Positions 1 through 11,516 of a DNA stretch of 64,000 nt are shown in pieces (positions within the stretch are counted from its first letter, which is position 1; each line of letters starts with the position of its first letter). Below the pieces are notes generated by a model, which was not told the DNA's origin, did not search any database, and was given only the letters and a program-made list of their open reading frames with translations. The translations under genes were made by a program, and so were the position numbers. This DNA is from Posidonia oceanica (Eukaryota > Streptophyta > Magnoliopsida > Alismatales > Posidoniaceae): positions 7,133,001 through 7,197,000 of the forward strand of contig JAZBRS010000013.1 in the NCBI GenBank assembly GCA_037176725.1, written 5' to 3'.

Positions 1-1542
1 CTGCTTCACTGGTTTTGCCTCTAGGTCCAGCGGTAGATTATGCACTACAATCTCGACGTCGAGGCCGACCATGTCTTCATAACTCCAGGCAAAGACGTCT
101 GCATATTCCATGAGGAATGCAATGAACTCTAGTCTAGCCTGGGGTGTCAGTTTGGCACTGATGCGGACTTCTCTAACGTCTGTAGCTGTGCCGATGTTGA
201 TCGCCTCTGTCTCCTCCTCAACATGGAGTTTAGGCCCCTCTAGGTCATCATCAAAGTGCTGGAACTCAGGCGGTGGTTCATCATTCTCACCTACGCCTGT
301 GTCATCCTCCTCCTCATATGCAATGAGTTCTGAGAGGATCTCCTTCTCGAATATGGGATCTGTGATGTCGAAGGAGTGAACAGGTTTTGCCTCTCGGTCC
401 GGATGACGCCTCAGGATGGTCACGCTCACCCAGGTATTCTTGTAGGCTCGATGGGTGGCGTCTGCTTGAGTGGCCCTTGGTCCTGTTGACTGCTCTGGCA
501 TTGCTGTCTGCTCTGGCATTATTGTCTGCTCTGGCATTACTGTCTCTGCTAGGGCTGCTTGGACTGTTGGAACTACTGTTTCTGCCACTGTTTGTGCTAG
601 GGTCGCTGCTGCTCTCTCCTCCGCGTTCTCAAATGTACTCGCGGGGGGTGTCGGGGATGGACCACTGTCCTCTGCACGGCTAATCTGTGTACTGCCGCTG
701 TACGCTTTGCCTGTGCGGGACATGCGCTGAATATACCATCTAAACCCGCCTCCAGGCTGGAGAGTGATCAACTCGTCCAGTCTAGTGGGTGCTGCCTCTG
801 TCTCTTCTCTCAAGACCATGATTGAGGGATGGTCTTGCAGTGGGGAGGGACCCGTGACCACGGCTTTCCCTTTCCTCCATGCCTCCTGTTCGGCGGCATC
901 CTCAGCTAATGCCGTTAGTTGTTCTTGAAACAACAACTCCAAGTCTCCGAGCCTGTCAGCCACCTGGGCTTCTGCAGTCGCAACCTCTTCATCTTCTGAG
1001 GGTGTGTCGATGTAGTAGGCGTAGACGGCCTCGTCAGAGTCCTGCCCAATGATTCCTTCGTCTACGGGGTCTGCTCTAGCTGCCAGACATACCACTGGTT
1101 GGGGTATCTGCTTTGTTGCAGGCTGGCTGGCTGGTAGACCTCCTGGCGTGACTGACTGCGGTATTGTGGCAATCAGGGATGCAAACAGGCCAGCCAGGGA
1201 TGCAACGGGCTGGTGTGTTGACGGGGTCGTCGCTGCGGCTGGATGGCAGATAGAGGTGCTCTCCTGGAGGGGCTGCGATTGAATGGTTGTGCTGGGGAAT
1301 AAAACGCTGGCGCCCATGAGTGATAGTGATTGTTTCGCTGGCGACGCCGTGGGGGCCCACCATGAGGCTTGAGCTGTTGAAGCTGACAGCTTGGTGGCTA
1401 AGGGTGCCGCTTGCTTTGCTGGTGGTGCTGTTGATAAGGCGGGCTGAGTTATGGTGTCGCCTGACTCGACTGACCGCGTCGCTAGAGAGGGTGACTTCTG
1501 TGCAGGTGCGGCTGCGGTCGCAAATGGACTAATGGAGGGTCC
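1..1542 (-). pseudogene. pol fragment of A: linker and N-terminal RT region
   Basis: Continues the minus-strand frame of the protease region beyond the stop at 1543-1545. Positions 1-460 translate to the stretch preceding RT, including LEFIAFLMEYADVFAWSYED, which aligns with element B (LPQARVEFIAFLKEYADVFA). The catalytic YVDD would lie left of the window. Positions 486-545 hold an 18-bp repeat encoding PEQTAM-like hexapeptides, so the linker has a repeat-coded spacer as in B but with another sequence. A broken polyprotein segment, not a separate gene. Confidence 0.7.
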
Positions 1543-2757
1543 CTACAGATGTGCTTCTGACCCTATTGCTGTTGGTGCGGCTGTCAGAGGCATATACGAA
1601 GCTGCAGGAGGGAAGGGAGATGTCATCTCTGTCACAGAGCCTGCGGAGTTTGCAACTGTATCAGCAGAAGGGAGGGCCAGACATATTGACCGAGAATTGG
1701 TTGGACTGATCTGGATCTGCTCTTTGCTTTGACCAGGTATGACTGTGCTAGGCTGCTCCTCGTCCGAGTAATAGTCCTCGATACAGACGCATTCCTCTGT
1801 CGGCAGTGGGGGGATCTGGCACTGTGTTTGCTGAGCTGAGGCTTGGCTGGTGTTTGGATCCAGGATACCTACACTGACGAAGTTAGTGAGGTCCCGAGGG
1901 ATCACGAGTTTCCGTCTCCTCGAGTGTAGGCGCTCACCGTCGTGGGGTTGCAAGTCGTATCCTAAGCCTTCAAAGTCTTTACGCTCCTCAGCCTTGATTG
2001 GTTCGGCGATCCCTTGGCCGTGACGCCCGAGTGGCGTTCCCTTCGCGTAGCCCCATCTATGGCAAATGTTCTCAACCATCCGGGAAGGGTTGTTATGAAC
2101 GGCCAGAAAGCCGACACATTCAAGAGCAGGAATATAGTTAACCGGCTCAAACCGGTTAACCCGATACATAACATTTGACGGCTTGGGATCAAACCGTAGA
2201 GTCTGTCGGGAGACCGAAGAGATCACATCGACCGGTTCCTTATCAAAATTTTCTGCCATGGCAAAGATAATCTCGTCGCCCGAGCAGAACTTGATCATAT
2301 GGTGGAGGGTCGAAGGGATCACTTGATGCTTGTGGAGCCAAGGGCGCCCAAGCAAAAGATTAAAAGAGGGTTCTAGGTCGACGATATAGAATTCCACATC
2401 GAAGACAATTGGGCCGATGGAGAGGGGAATAACCAGGATCCCCAAAGAGTCATGGTGCGTGTTATCAAAAGATGTCATTCCTTTCACAGCTGCTATGATA
2501 TCCTCGGTTTTGAATCCGAGCTTCAATGCTGTACGCAGGGGACAGACGTTAAGGCCTGACCCACTGTCAACCAGCGAGTGGGGAATGCGGAAGGTTTTGA
2601 ATTGCACCGTGATGAACAGGGGCTGGTTATGGTTAGTCCCCACCGAAGGCAGCTCATCACTCGAGAAGGAGATGACCTGCGGCTCTGCGATCATCGCAAC
2701 CATGTTCTCTAGCGTAGAGGGCTCAATGGCTTGGGATACATGGGTGGCTTGGAACAC
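1543..2757 (-). pseudogene. Retropepsin and G-patch-like segment of A
   Basis: Open frame of 404 residues in the middle of a gag-pol polyprotein. It has an aspartic protease core: the catalytic triplet lies in LVDSGSGLNVCPLR, and the second half has LLLGRPWL, usual in plant Ty3/Gypsy proteases, which cleave the element's own polyprotein. After it comes a glycine-rich stretch (GTPLGRHGQG, then FEGLGYDL) resembling the G-patch found after protease in many plant Gypsy elements. The C-terminal part is low complexity. The ATG at 2757 is not a true start: homologous coding sequence continues upstream past the stop at 2776-2778. Unlike B, the protease active site is present. Confidence 0.75.
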
Positions 2758-2778
2758 GCAGAGAAAAGCCTCGCGGTG

Positions 2779-5700
2779 TTAGGTGGAAGAATGAATAAGG
2801 TCCCAAATGGAAATGTCCGCCTTGACTTTTCTTAGCTGGGTCGTAACATCAGTTGATGGCTGCTCTTTTTTAGAAGTAGATGGGGTAGCCTTGGTATGGG
2901 TTTCTGTGGTGGTGGGCTCGGAGGGCTGGCCTGCAGTTGGGGGTTGATTTGCTGGTGGAAGCTGGCCTGTTAGTGGAGTGGGTTCTGGGCGATTGGGCCT
3001 GGTTGCTATAGCCACAGGTCTGTATACCCTCCCCGACTGCGTGACCTCCGTGCAAGTTTCTACGGGGTAGTCATAAGGAACGCAGTGGGTATCCCTGGCC
3101 AGGTTAACTACCAGAGGAGCATGAGATGCGAGCTCGAGAGGGGCTACCAGGGTGTATGCTGGGGAGTGGAGGATTAAGGGGTGCTGCTAGGATAGCTGTG
3201 ATGGCTCTGGTTGGGGCCTAGCTTGTAGGCGAATGGGGGATTGAGTCTTAGATTGCATGGCGGGCCTTACGGTAGCACGCTCTGGCTCAGCATTCAGTTG
3301 GATCATATGTATTCCCGACTCGGAACTGGCAAGTGCCGCGCGATAAAGAGAAGAAGGGAATGGTTCAGAAACAAGGTGGATGAGATCAAGGGGGTCCACT
3401 ATGGACGTAGCGGACCCAGAGGGGAAGATAGAGTGTACACCTGAGGTCCCCGCGCCTCTCGAGCTAGAATGCTCTGGCAAAGGCTGGTGGACGATGTTGG
3501 AATGGGAGGGTGCTACTCCTAATGCATGTGTGGATGCTGGTGGAGGTGTGGATGAAGATGCCGCCTCCTGTGTATTGATCACAATGACCTTTCGGTCGAT
3601 CAAATCCTGTACCGCGCCCCGCAGAGTGAGGCAACTATTCGTCGAGTGCCCGACAGCTTGATGAAAGTCGTAGAATTGGTCCGTCCTGTACCACCTCGGA
3701 AGAGGGTTCGATGATGGGCAGATCTCGGGGGGCGTGAGGAGTGACACTACCTTAGGGAGGACAGCGCTCAGCGGCTCTACTAGCTGAGTGTAGCGACGCG
3801 GAGGCCGTCTCACTCCTTGGTATTGTCCTTGCTGGACCGGTGCGGCTGGATATACCGGTCGGGCGGTGGTGGTGATTTGTGGAGTGTGTGGTGCATTAGG
3901 TGTGGGTGTATAGACTACCTGATTCGGGCTAGGCTGAGCCACCATGTGAACGGGAGCGATAGGATCGTTGAGGTATGCAACGGCGGTCCTCGGGGGGTCC
4001 CTTCTCCTGGGGTTGTTGTTGTTGTTGCCGCCGTGGTTGTTGTTGTTGCTGCTATTGCCACCATGGCTGCTGCTGGGATAGGTGGCCTGCTTGGCAAAGG
4101 CGATGAGCGTTGGGAAGTTGCCACTCCGCAGGGAGCTCTCCACACATGTGCCAGCCCGAATCAAAGATGCAAAGTTAGTGACTGGCTGAATGGCAAGTAG
4201 AGCCCTGGTGGATGGCTGCGTGCCTCGAATTACGATCTCGATAGACTCCTCATCAGAGGGTTTATTGTAGACCTGCGAGGCAAGGGCGCGACAACGGCCG
4301 ACGTACTCCTCGAACGGCTCATTGGGTCTCTACTTGTTGGCGACAAGGTCCTCGCGCTTAGGGACGAGGTCGAGATTGAAAGAGTACTGTTCCAGGAATG
4401 CCTTACTGAGGTCGTTCCAAGTCTTAATGGTGGCCATATCAAGTGATGTAAACGACTTGAGGGCCGGGCTAGTGAGACTCTTCTGGAACAGGCGGATCAA
4501 AACCTATCATCAGCCTGAAGCTAAGCGAGCTCTTCGTAATACGCTTTCATGTGGGCGATGGGGCAGCCCCTATCGTTGTATTTTTTAAAGTCTGGGATGC
4601 AGAATTTCGGTGGGAACACCGCTTTTGGGAAATAGCAAAGGTCCCGAAACTGGTTGGAGTGGAGGTCTGTGCCCTGCACTTGACGAAGTGCTTTTTCCAG
4701 TACGGCGAACCTATCGTTGTAGAGACCTGGATTTGCTGCTGAAGGAGATGGGGCAGTGGGGGTAGGGACCACATACGTTGATTGCGTCGCATCGAGGTGC
4801 TCCTCCGGGTCCACCATCGCGTCGCCTGGTGGCGCGACGTAATGGCCGACGTATCTGTACATGGGTGCAGTGTATGCAGGAATGTATGTAGGGGTAGGAA
4901 CTTGCTGATGCAGGGGGTGGGGGTAGGTGAGATGCTGTGCGGTGGGTGGTGCTGAGTGCTGAAGCAATAGCTGCTGCGCTGGCACGGCGCCAGGCGGCAA
5001 GCCTGTGGGGTTCTGTGCTCCAACCAGCCCGAGGGGCTGGCCACAGGTGACGGAGAGACATGCTGTGCAGTGAGTGAAGTGCATGCAGAGGGCGGAGGCT
5101 GCGCCCTTATCACCGGAGCAGAAAGCAGCTGAGGTGATGGCTGAGGCGGCGGTGCAGTAGGGAAAGCCTGGGTTGCAAGGGCAATTTGCAGGGGAACCTC
5201 AGGAGCAGAAGGAATCAAGGAGGGGCAGACTGATTGAGCCATGCCTTGGAAGGCTTGGGCAATCTCCATCAGACACCGATACCACACTTTAGGAGGCCTG
5301 TCAGTGGGGATACTGATGTTTAGTGACGGCAGGAGATCAGATCCAAGAGGTGGGGACACAGACTGTCCAAGAGGCAGGGATCCTACAGAAGTGGTCGCCG
5401 CAGCAGGGCCTGCAGTGTATGCAGGAATGTATGTAGGGGTAGGAACTTGCTGATGCAGGGGGTGGGGGTAGGTGAGATGCTGTGCGGTGGGTGGTGCTGA
5501 GTGCTGGAGCAATAGCTGCTGCGCTGGCACGGCGCCAGGCGGCGGGCCTACGGGGTTCTATGCTCCAACCAGCCCGAGGGGCTGGCCACCAGGTGACGGA
5601 GAGACATGCTGTGCAGTGAGTGAAGTGCATGCAGAGGGCGGAGGCTGCGCCCTTATCACCGGAGCAGAAAGCAGCTGAGGTGATGGCTGAGGCGGCGGTG

Positions 5701-6226
5701 CAGTAGGGAAAGCCTGGGTTGCAAGGGCAATTTGCTGGGGAACCTCAGGAGCAGAAGGAATCAAGGAGGGGCAGACTGATTGAGCCATGCCTTGGAAGGC
5801 CTGGGCAATCTCCATCAGATACCGACACCACACTTCAGGAGGCCCGTCAGCGGGGATACTGATGTTTAGTGACGGCGGGAGATCAGATCCAAGAGGTGGG
5901 GACACAGACTGTCCAAGAGGCAGGGATCCTACAGAAGTGGTCGCCGCAGCAGGGCCAGTGCCATAGATAATATGGCCCTGGGGATCAGAAGGAGTTGGGA
6001 CAGTCTTCAGGATGCGAGTGGTAGTCACCAAGGTAGCCTCGGTGACAGGATCCGGAGGGGCATAGACTTGCCTAGACCCTACGGTACGCAGGGGTCCCCC
6101 AGACATAAAGGGGGGAAACCCCGGCATTGTAAAGGGCACAGAAGGAGTCAAGACGGGAGTCGGAGGGACCGAAGTGGAAACCCCAGCGACTGTAGTAAGT
6201 AGAGGCTCGATGGCGTGCTGGGCCAT
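2779..6226 (-). pseudogene. gag of element A, broken
   Basis: Structural protein of element A, which would form the virus-like particle. The start is placed at MAQHAIEPLL (6226), matching the gag start region of B. A proline-rich N-terminal part leads to the retrotransposon gag domain: PPKFCIPDFKKYND near 4590-4630, then TWNDLSKAFLEQYSFNLDLV near 4370-4430. The C-terminal part carries DFHQAVGHSTNSC, a degenerate zinc knuckle in which the first Cys is Tyr. It is disabled by a 1-bp frame change in a 546-bp tandem duplication, a TAG near 4333, and further stops including 2776-2778. From about 4164 leftward gag and pol share one reading frame. Confidence 0.75.
4868..5956 (-). repeat. 546-bp tandem duplication inside gag of A
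   Basis: Two adjacent copies, about 4868-5410 and 5411-5956, are nearly identical (both encode MHFTHCTACLSVT). The period is 546 bp, an in-frame 182 codons, but the left copy lacks one C near 5048 (CCACAGG against CCACCAGG), so the offset falls to 545 and the frame is lost. Confidence 0.85.
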
Positions 6227-7359
6227 GGCTGATCGCGAGCGGGTAAGAATAGGGCTGCGATGGAATAGTGAAGGATGACGCCTAGGAGGAGCTATAGTCG
6301 CAAAGGCGAATAGCTCAGAAGAGGAGGGTTGAGAACAAGTGTCACAATAGGGGCGTCAGTGAAGAAAATCACTCAAGCTTCGACTAGGGAACTCGCTTAC
6401 TGATCTCTGAGACAAACAAAGCAAACATGCATTAGAACCCGAAAGAAAAAACAATGCAAATGTTTAAATGATGGTATGGATGCATTCATGCAAATGGTAT
6501 GCTTTCTAACATGCTCTCTCTCACCAATCTAGTGTGTCCTAGTAGGTAGTCTACTTCGGACTCACAAGGGTACGAGTCACCGACTCGGATAGAAAGTAAA
6601 GGCTCCCGTCTAAACCCTGGCCAGGAGCTCAGGTAATAACGGGTGGTGTGTTAGTGGTCTTGACCCTGCCGAAGAATGGGCTGTACCCTCTATCGCACCG
6701 ACACGACCCCTGACAAGGGGAGACAAACCGATCAACTTGCACTGTGCCAAAGCATCTGAACAAGAGACCGGGACTGTCCTTCTCAGACTAATAGGTGGAC
6801 TCAGAGATGAGAAGATACATGCCCTATATGATGCTTCATGTGAATGATTAATGTTTTTATTATCTTGCATGTTTTATTAACCCAAAGGGGGGTGAAGGTG
6901 TGTAGATGTCTCTAGTTGTTCCTAGATTTGACTTTTACTTGCTGTTTTTAATTGCCAAGGGGGGGAGCAACAATCTCTAGTTGTCCTTAGGCCTAATGCA
7001 GAAAGGGGAAGAGAATCATCCAAACATGGCAAGCAAACAACATACATCATCACAAAAGGCATGTACATGGCATGTGCATGTGTATGTGGGCATGGTAGTG
7101 AAAAGAGAACACTCATCATGTCAAAAAGCAAGTATATATGGTATGTGCATGTGTGGTGGCATGCAACTGTGTAAAAGAAAGCAATTACCACTCAAAAGGC
7201 ATGTATAAAGCATAAACCAAAACAAATAAGGGCAATTTAAGTAGTAAGGCATATAAACAGGCATAGGGCAAGCAATAAAGCAAAGAAACAAGCAGTAGGC
7301 AAACAAAATGCGTAATCCAAGCAAATGAGAAAGCCAAAAATGAAAGCCGAAGTCTTGTA
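6227..7359 (-). other. 5' leader of A between primer site and gag
   Basis: Non-coding leader of about 1.1 kb. It is homologous to B's leader (21110-22322). Both contain a short sense frame (here 6610-6870) sharing PLVRGRVGA, but this can be explained by DNA conservation. No Ogre-type upstream ORF is seen. Confidence 0.55.
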
Positions 7360-7377
7360 TCCCCAGCGGAGTCGCCA
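7360..7377 (-). other. Primer binding site of A, tRNA-Arg type
   Basis: The minus strand reads TGGCGACTCCGCTGGGGA one base inside the LTR end. It is complementary to CCA plus the acceptor/T-arm end of a plant tRNA-Arg (tail CCCCAGCGGAGTCG, from memory). Its position next to the LTR end and the matching site in B support it. Confidence 0.8.
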
Positions 7378-8329
7378 CTGTAGCGATCCCGTGAGTTCGC
7401 AATCGTCCGTGGACGCTGCCAGAGCTCGCGTGCACCGATCGAAAATCAGGTTCACTATTAGCAGGTGATCTGAGGAGGAAACTCGACTCGAAACACCAAA
7501 AGAAGGGGGGAAACAAAGATAAAGCAAATATAGAGTCGCCACCTAGTCAATTAAGTCGGGAGACGAGGCAAACCGAGGAAATACAGGAAAACATGCAGAT
7601 GGATGCAATGTTATGCAAAATGAATGACTCGTGCCAAGGATAAGGGTAAAATAGTCATTGTGTGTCTAGAGAAGGGGTAAGGACTCCTGTTACGCATGGG
7701 GAAGGTATTAGGCACCCCCGACACGCCTAGAATTGGTCTTTCTTGGCTAATCTCGCTCGCATTTACAGGATATCGGCGATGATTGCCTCGTTGCATGTCC
7801 AAGCGACGAGGGATGCTATACCTATGCTATGGGTGCTCAGATGAATGTCTAAATGCTTAAATGCCTAAATGTCATGTATGTTGAAATAAACATGCGCGAA
7901 TACATGCTCTAAGTGCTGTGATGCGCAAAAAGAAAATAAACGTTCGATCTATGTGCTCAGCTACGCTGTCAGCGTTCTGAAAAGGGTCAGCCTTGATTCA
8001 TAAGAACTACTAGCAGTAAACATCACTGGGCTTATGCAAATGCAGGCGATAAAACCAAACGCTGGTAAAACCACGCAATCCAAGTGTGCGACATGCAAAG
8101 GGGAAACAAAATAGAAGTGATAAATCATGCAAGGCGAGTGTGAAACAAATCGTCAAGTATAAAGCCACACAATGCAAGTGTGAAACAAGCAAAGGGAAAA
8201 CAAAACAGGGTCGGAAAACCCTAATCTGTATGCACGAGAAAACAGGCTATGGAAACGATGTATGTGGTGCAAGCGGTAAGGTCCTAAGTGATATACAATG
8301 ATGTGAAGATGTAATGCATGCAAAAGATG

Positions 8330-8680
8330 GGGACCTAAGTGTGATTAAAGTAAATGCAGGGACCTAAGTGCAATTGGAGTAGATGCAAGGGCTAAATGGT
8401 AATAAGAGTGAATGCAAGGGCTAAAATGCAATTATAATGAATGTAGGGGTCTAGATGCGAATTAAAATAAATGCAGGGGTCTAAATGCAAATTAAAATAA
8501 ATGCATGGACCTAATATGCAAGTAGAGTGAATGTAGGGGCCTAAATGCAAATTAAAATAAATGCAGGGGTCTAATATGCAAGTAGAGTGAATGTAGGGGC
8601 CTAAATGCAAATTAAAATAAATACAGGGGTCTAAATTCAAATTAAAATAAATGCAGGGGCTTAAATGCAAATTAACGCAA
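8330..8680 (-). repeat. 30/60-bp tandem array in LTR of A
   Basis: Units built on AAATGCAAATTAAAATAAAT followed by GCAGGGGTCT repeat every 30 bp. Lines at 8521 and 8581 repeat with an exact 60-bp higher period. AT-rich, no coding potential. Confidence 0.8.
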
Positions 8681-10725
8681 CACTACAGAAATAGCAATGC
8701 AGTGATTTAAATGCGTACATAGGTGATAAAATGCATGAAAGAGGATCTATGTGCAATTATGCATAGTTATTGGACCTAATTGTAAAATGGCTGCAAATGC
8801 AATGTGGTTGTAAAAACTATTTAAATGAAATGCAATGCATGAAGGACTTGAATGTAGTAAAAATTATACTACAGGATTAAACGCTAATGCCATGATATTC
8901 TAAAATATGAAATAAATGGAATGCAATGCAAAAATGGACCTAAATGCGATAAAAATATAATGCAGGACTTAACAGTAAGGAAATAAGGTTGCATTGCAAG
9001 CAATTACAGGACCTGTATGCAAAATAACTAAAATGCAGGACTTAAACATAATGCAATAAAGTTTTAAAAACTATTTAAATGAAATGCAACATAAAAGGGA
9101 CTTGGATGCAGTAAAAATAAAAGGGAGGATCTAACAGTAAAGAAATAAAACAAGATAAACACAGCAGCTAGACCTACTTGCAATAAAAGTAAACTAACAG
9201 ATTAAAATGCAATGTAATAAAGTTTAAATGAAAATCTAACCTAGACTGGACCTGTATGCAATAAAAATAAATCAATAGATAAAAAAATAATGTAATAAAG
9301 TTTAAATGAAATAAAAATCATACCTGGATTGGACCTGCATGTAATAGAACAAATCTAAAGGACTAAAAGTTAATGTAATAAATAAAAGAAAGAAAATTAA
9401 ATGATATCTAATACTGGACTGGACTCAACTGCAAATAAAATGTGTTTTTGGGGTTTTTAGCAATGCAATATGATTTAAACAGAGATTTAAATGAAATCTA
9501 CATCAAATTGGACTAATGTGCAAATAAAATAAAAGACAGGATGCAAATGCAATGTAATAAGGTAAAAATTGGAATTAAATAACTTCTGAAATTGATGCAG
9601 GACTGAATTGAAAATAAAATAAAATGCTGGACTTAAATGTAATGTAATAAAGTTAAAAAATCAAACTTAAATGAATTCAAACGAAATTAGGACTTAAATG
9701 TAGACCTAAAAACTGGTTGGACTTTATTTCAATTTCAGACGAAACTTAAATTAAAACCTTATGAAAACCTAATGCTACAGTAGCATGCGGCGGAGCTGTG
9801 GAGGTGGTGGCGTTGCAGCGGCGATGCAGATGGCGGTGGGGCACGGGCGGCGTGCGGCTGGCCCAAGCGACGTCCGGCGAAGGTCTGGGCGCTGTCCAGA
9901 TGGTCGGAGGCGGAGTGTCGCGGCAGGGCGGCGTTTCTGTCGACGCGCTGTTGCCGGAGAAGACGACATGCGCCGGCGAAGTGGAAACGGCAGAAACGAC
10001 GATAGAATGGGCATCTAACGGCATGGGAAGGAAGAAGAGCATCCTACGATTATCATGGTGAGGTTTATTACCTGAAAACGTGGCTGAAGGAGGCTGGCAA
10101 CGTCGGGTTACAGTGGCTTTGGTTGCTCCAGGTGGTGGCACTGCTGGACGAGGCGGAGGAGGCTCGGCACGATCTGGGCGAGTCGATGGAGGTGTGGGGG
10201 AGGTCCGAGGACCGGTGAAATACCCGTTCTTCCTCTCTGCAACTGGAAAGGAAGAAATGGGTGCTCACAGTCCTTTTCTCTCTCTTTCTTTTCTCTGTGG
10301 CTCTCACCGGCGACGGCTCTTGCAGGTGGACTCGTGGGTGGTTCACGGAGGTGGAGAGCGATGGATGAAGGCCGTGGAAGCAAGGGAGAGGGGCGGACGT
10401 GTGGTGCAGTTCGGTTTAGAAGAGAATTATCGTTTTCTCTCTCCTTTGTTATCCTCTCCTCTCGCCAGTGAAGGTTCTTGCAGGTGGGCTCGTGGGTGGC
10501 TCCTGGAGGTGGAGAACGATGGATGAAGGCAAGGGGGAGGAGCTGGCTGGAGGAGGAAGGTGGTCGGCTAGGTTTTCTTCCTTTCTCTCTTCTCTCTCTT
10601 CTCTTTTTCTTCTCCTCCTCTTCTCTTAGGGTTGCTAGGGTTTTATACTGGTGGGGAGGTGATGAAGGCCACTCGATCCCATCTGGGTAGAGGGATGGCC
10701 AGCCAAGATGGGTGTGTGAGGTGAG
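8681..10725 (-). other. LTR body of A: AT-rich then GC-rich block, no gene
   Basis: 8681-9779 is AT-rich with scattered TGCAAT and AATAAA words. 9780-10640 switches sharply to GC-rich DNA. It holds short overlapping frames on both strands with no family resemblance and low-complexity composition. C (45700-46470) and E (63700-64000) have a similar GC-rich block in the same LTR position, so I read it as LTR sequence, perhaps promoter/R region, not a host gene. Confidence 0.5.
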
Positions 10726-11206
10726 GCAATGGGATTAGGGTTTAGGTTTCTTTGGGTTTTTTTTGAATGGCACTAGGGTTTGGGTGAATGCATGGGTTTA
10801 GGTTTTGATTTTTTAGTGGAATTAGGGTTTTGGGTTTGAATGCATGCGTTTAGGTTTTTTTTGGTTTTTTTCTTGAATGGCATTTGGGTCTTTTTGGTTT
10901 GAATGCATAGATTTAGGGTTTTAGGGTTTAGGGTTTGCATGGGATATTGGTTTAGGGTTTGGATGAGATGGGTTTTGAAAGAAACATGGGTTTAGGGTTT
11001 GAAAGGAATGGGTTTAGTGGGGCTTTGGGTTTAATTGGGATTTGAAATGGGATTAGGGTTTAGGGTTTGAGAATAAATGGGAAATTAGGGTTTAGTGGGT
11101 TTGATGGTTTGTGTTGGATTTAAAGGTTTAAGGGAATAAAAGGGTTTTGAAGTCAATGGGCTGATGTGGGCCTTGAGTTCAATGGGTTTAATTGGGCTTG
11201 GTCGTG
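10726..11206. repeat. Telomere-like TTTAGGG-rich tract
   Basis: Dense but degenerate TTTAGGG/TTAGGGTTT words on the plus strand, interrupted by GAATGCATGGG-type spacers. Degeneracy and position inside an LTR argue against a real telomere. The tract resumes at 11447-11516. Confidence 0.7.
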
Positions 11207-11220
11207 GGCTTAATGGGCTT

Positions 11221-11434
11221 TTTTTTTTTACCCTAACCTACTATAGCATAACGGATTTTTTCTTTAGGAAATCCCACAGATCACAGGTTCGAAACCTGTG
11301 GGCTGCACGGAAGGGAAATTAATCCCATGCAAGAGAGTTGGAAAATCCCACTCAATATGCGCTGAGCGGGTTTGGAACCCACGTCATGAGAGGGTAGTGG
11401 AGGTGACCCAACCACTACGGTAACCATTACGGTT
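11221..11434 (-). mobile_element. SINE with 14-bp target duplication
   Basis: A 214-bp tRNA-type SINE on the minus strand. It is flanked by perfect direct repeats GGCTTAATGGGCTT at 11207-11220 and 11435-11448. The minus-strand 3' end is an A-run (T-run 11221-11229). Near its 5' end are a box-A-like TACCGTAGTGG (11422-11412) and a box-B-like GGTTCCAAACC (11379-11369), about 33 bp apart as in pol III promoters, with B two mismatches from consensus. It encodes nothing and would need a LINE for movement. SINE family not assigned. Confidence 0.8.
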
Positions 11435-11516
11435 GGCTTAATGGGCTTAGGGTTTGAGGTTTAGGGTTTTAGGTTTAGGGTTTTAGGGTTTTGGGTGTTG
11501 GGATTAGGGTTTAGGG

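Noticed and set aside
9746..10530. Several 75-148 codon ORFs in a GC-rich block
   Set aside because: Overlapping on both strands, low complexity, no family resemblance, and the block lies inside an LTR.
11275..11310. Stand-alone tRNA gene, because of GGTTCGAAACC
   Set aside because: No acceptor stem or anticodon arm can be folded around it; the segment is internal to the SINE.
10726..11516. Chromosome end or true telomere
   Set aside because: The TTTAGGG words are degenerate and lie within an LTR, with retroelement sequence on both sides.
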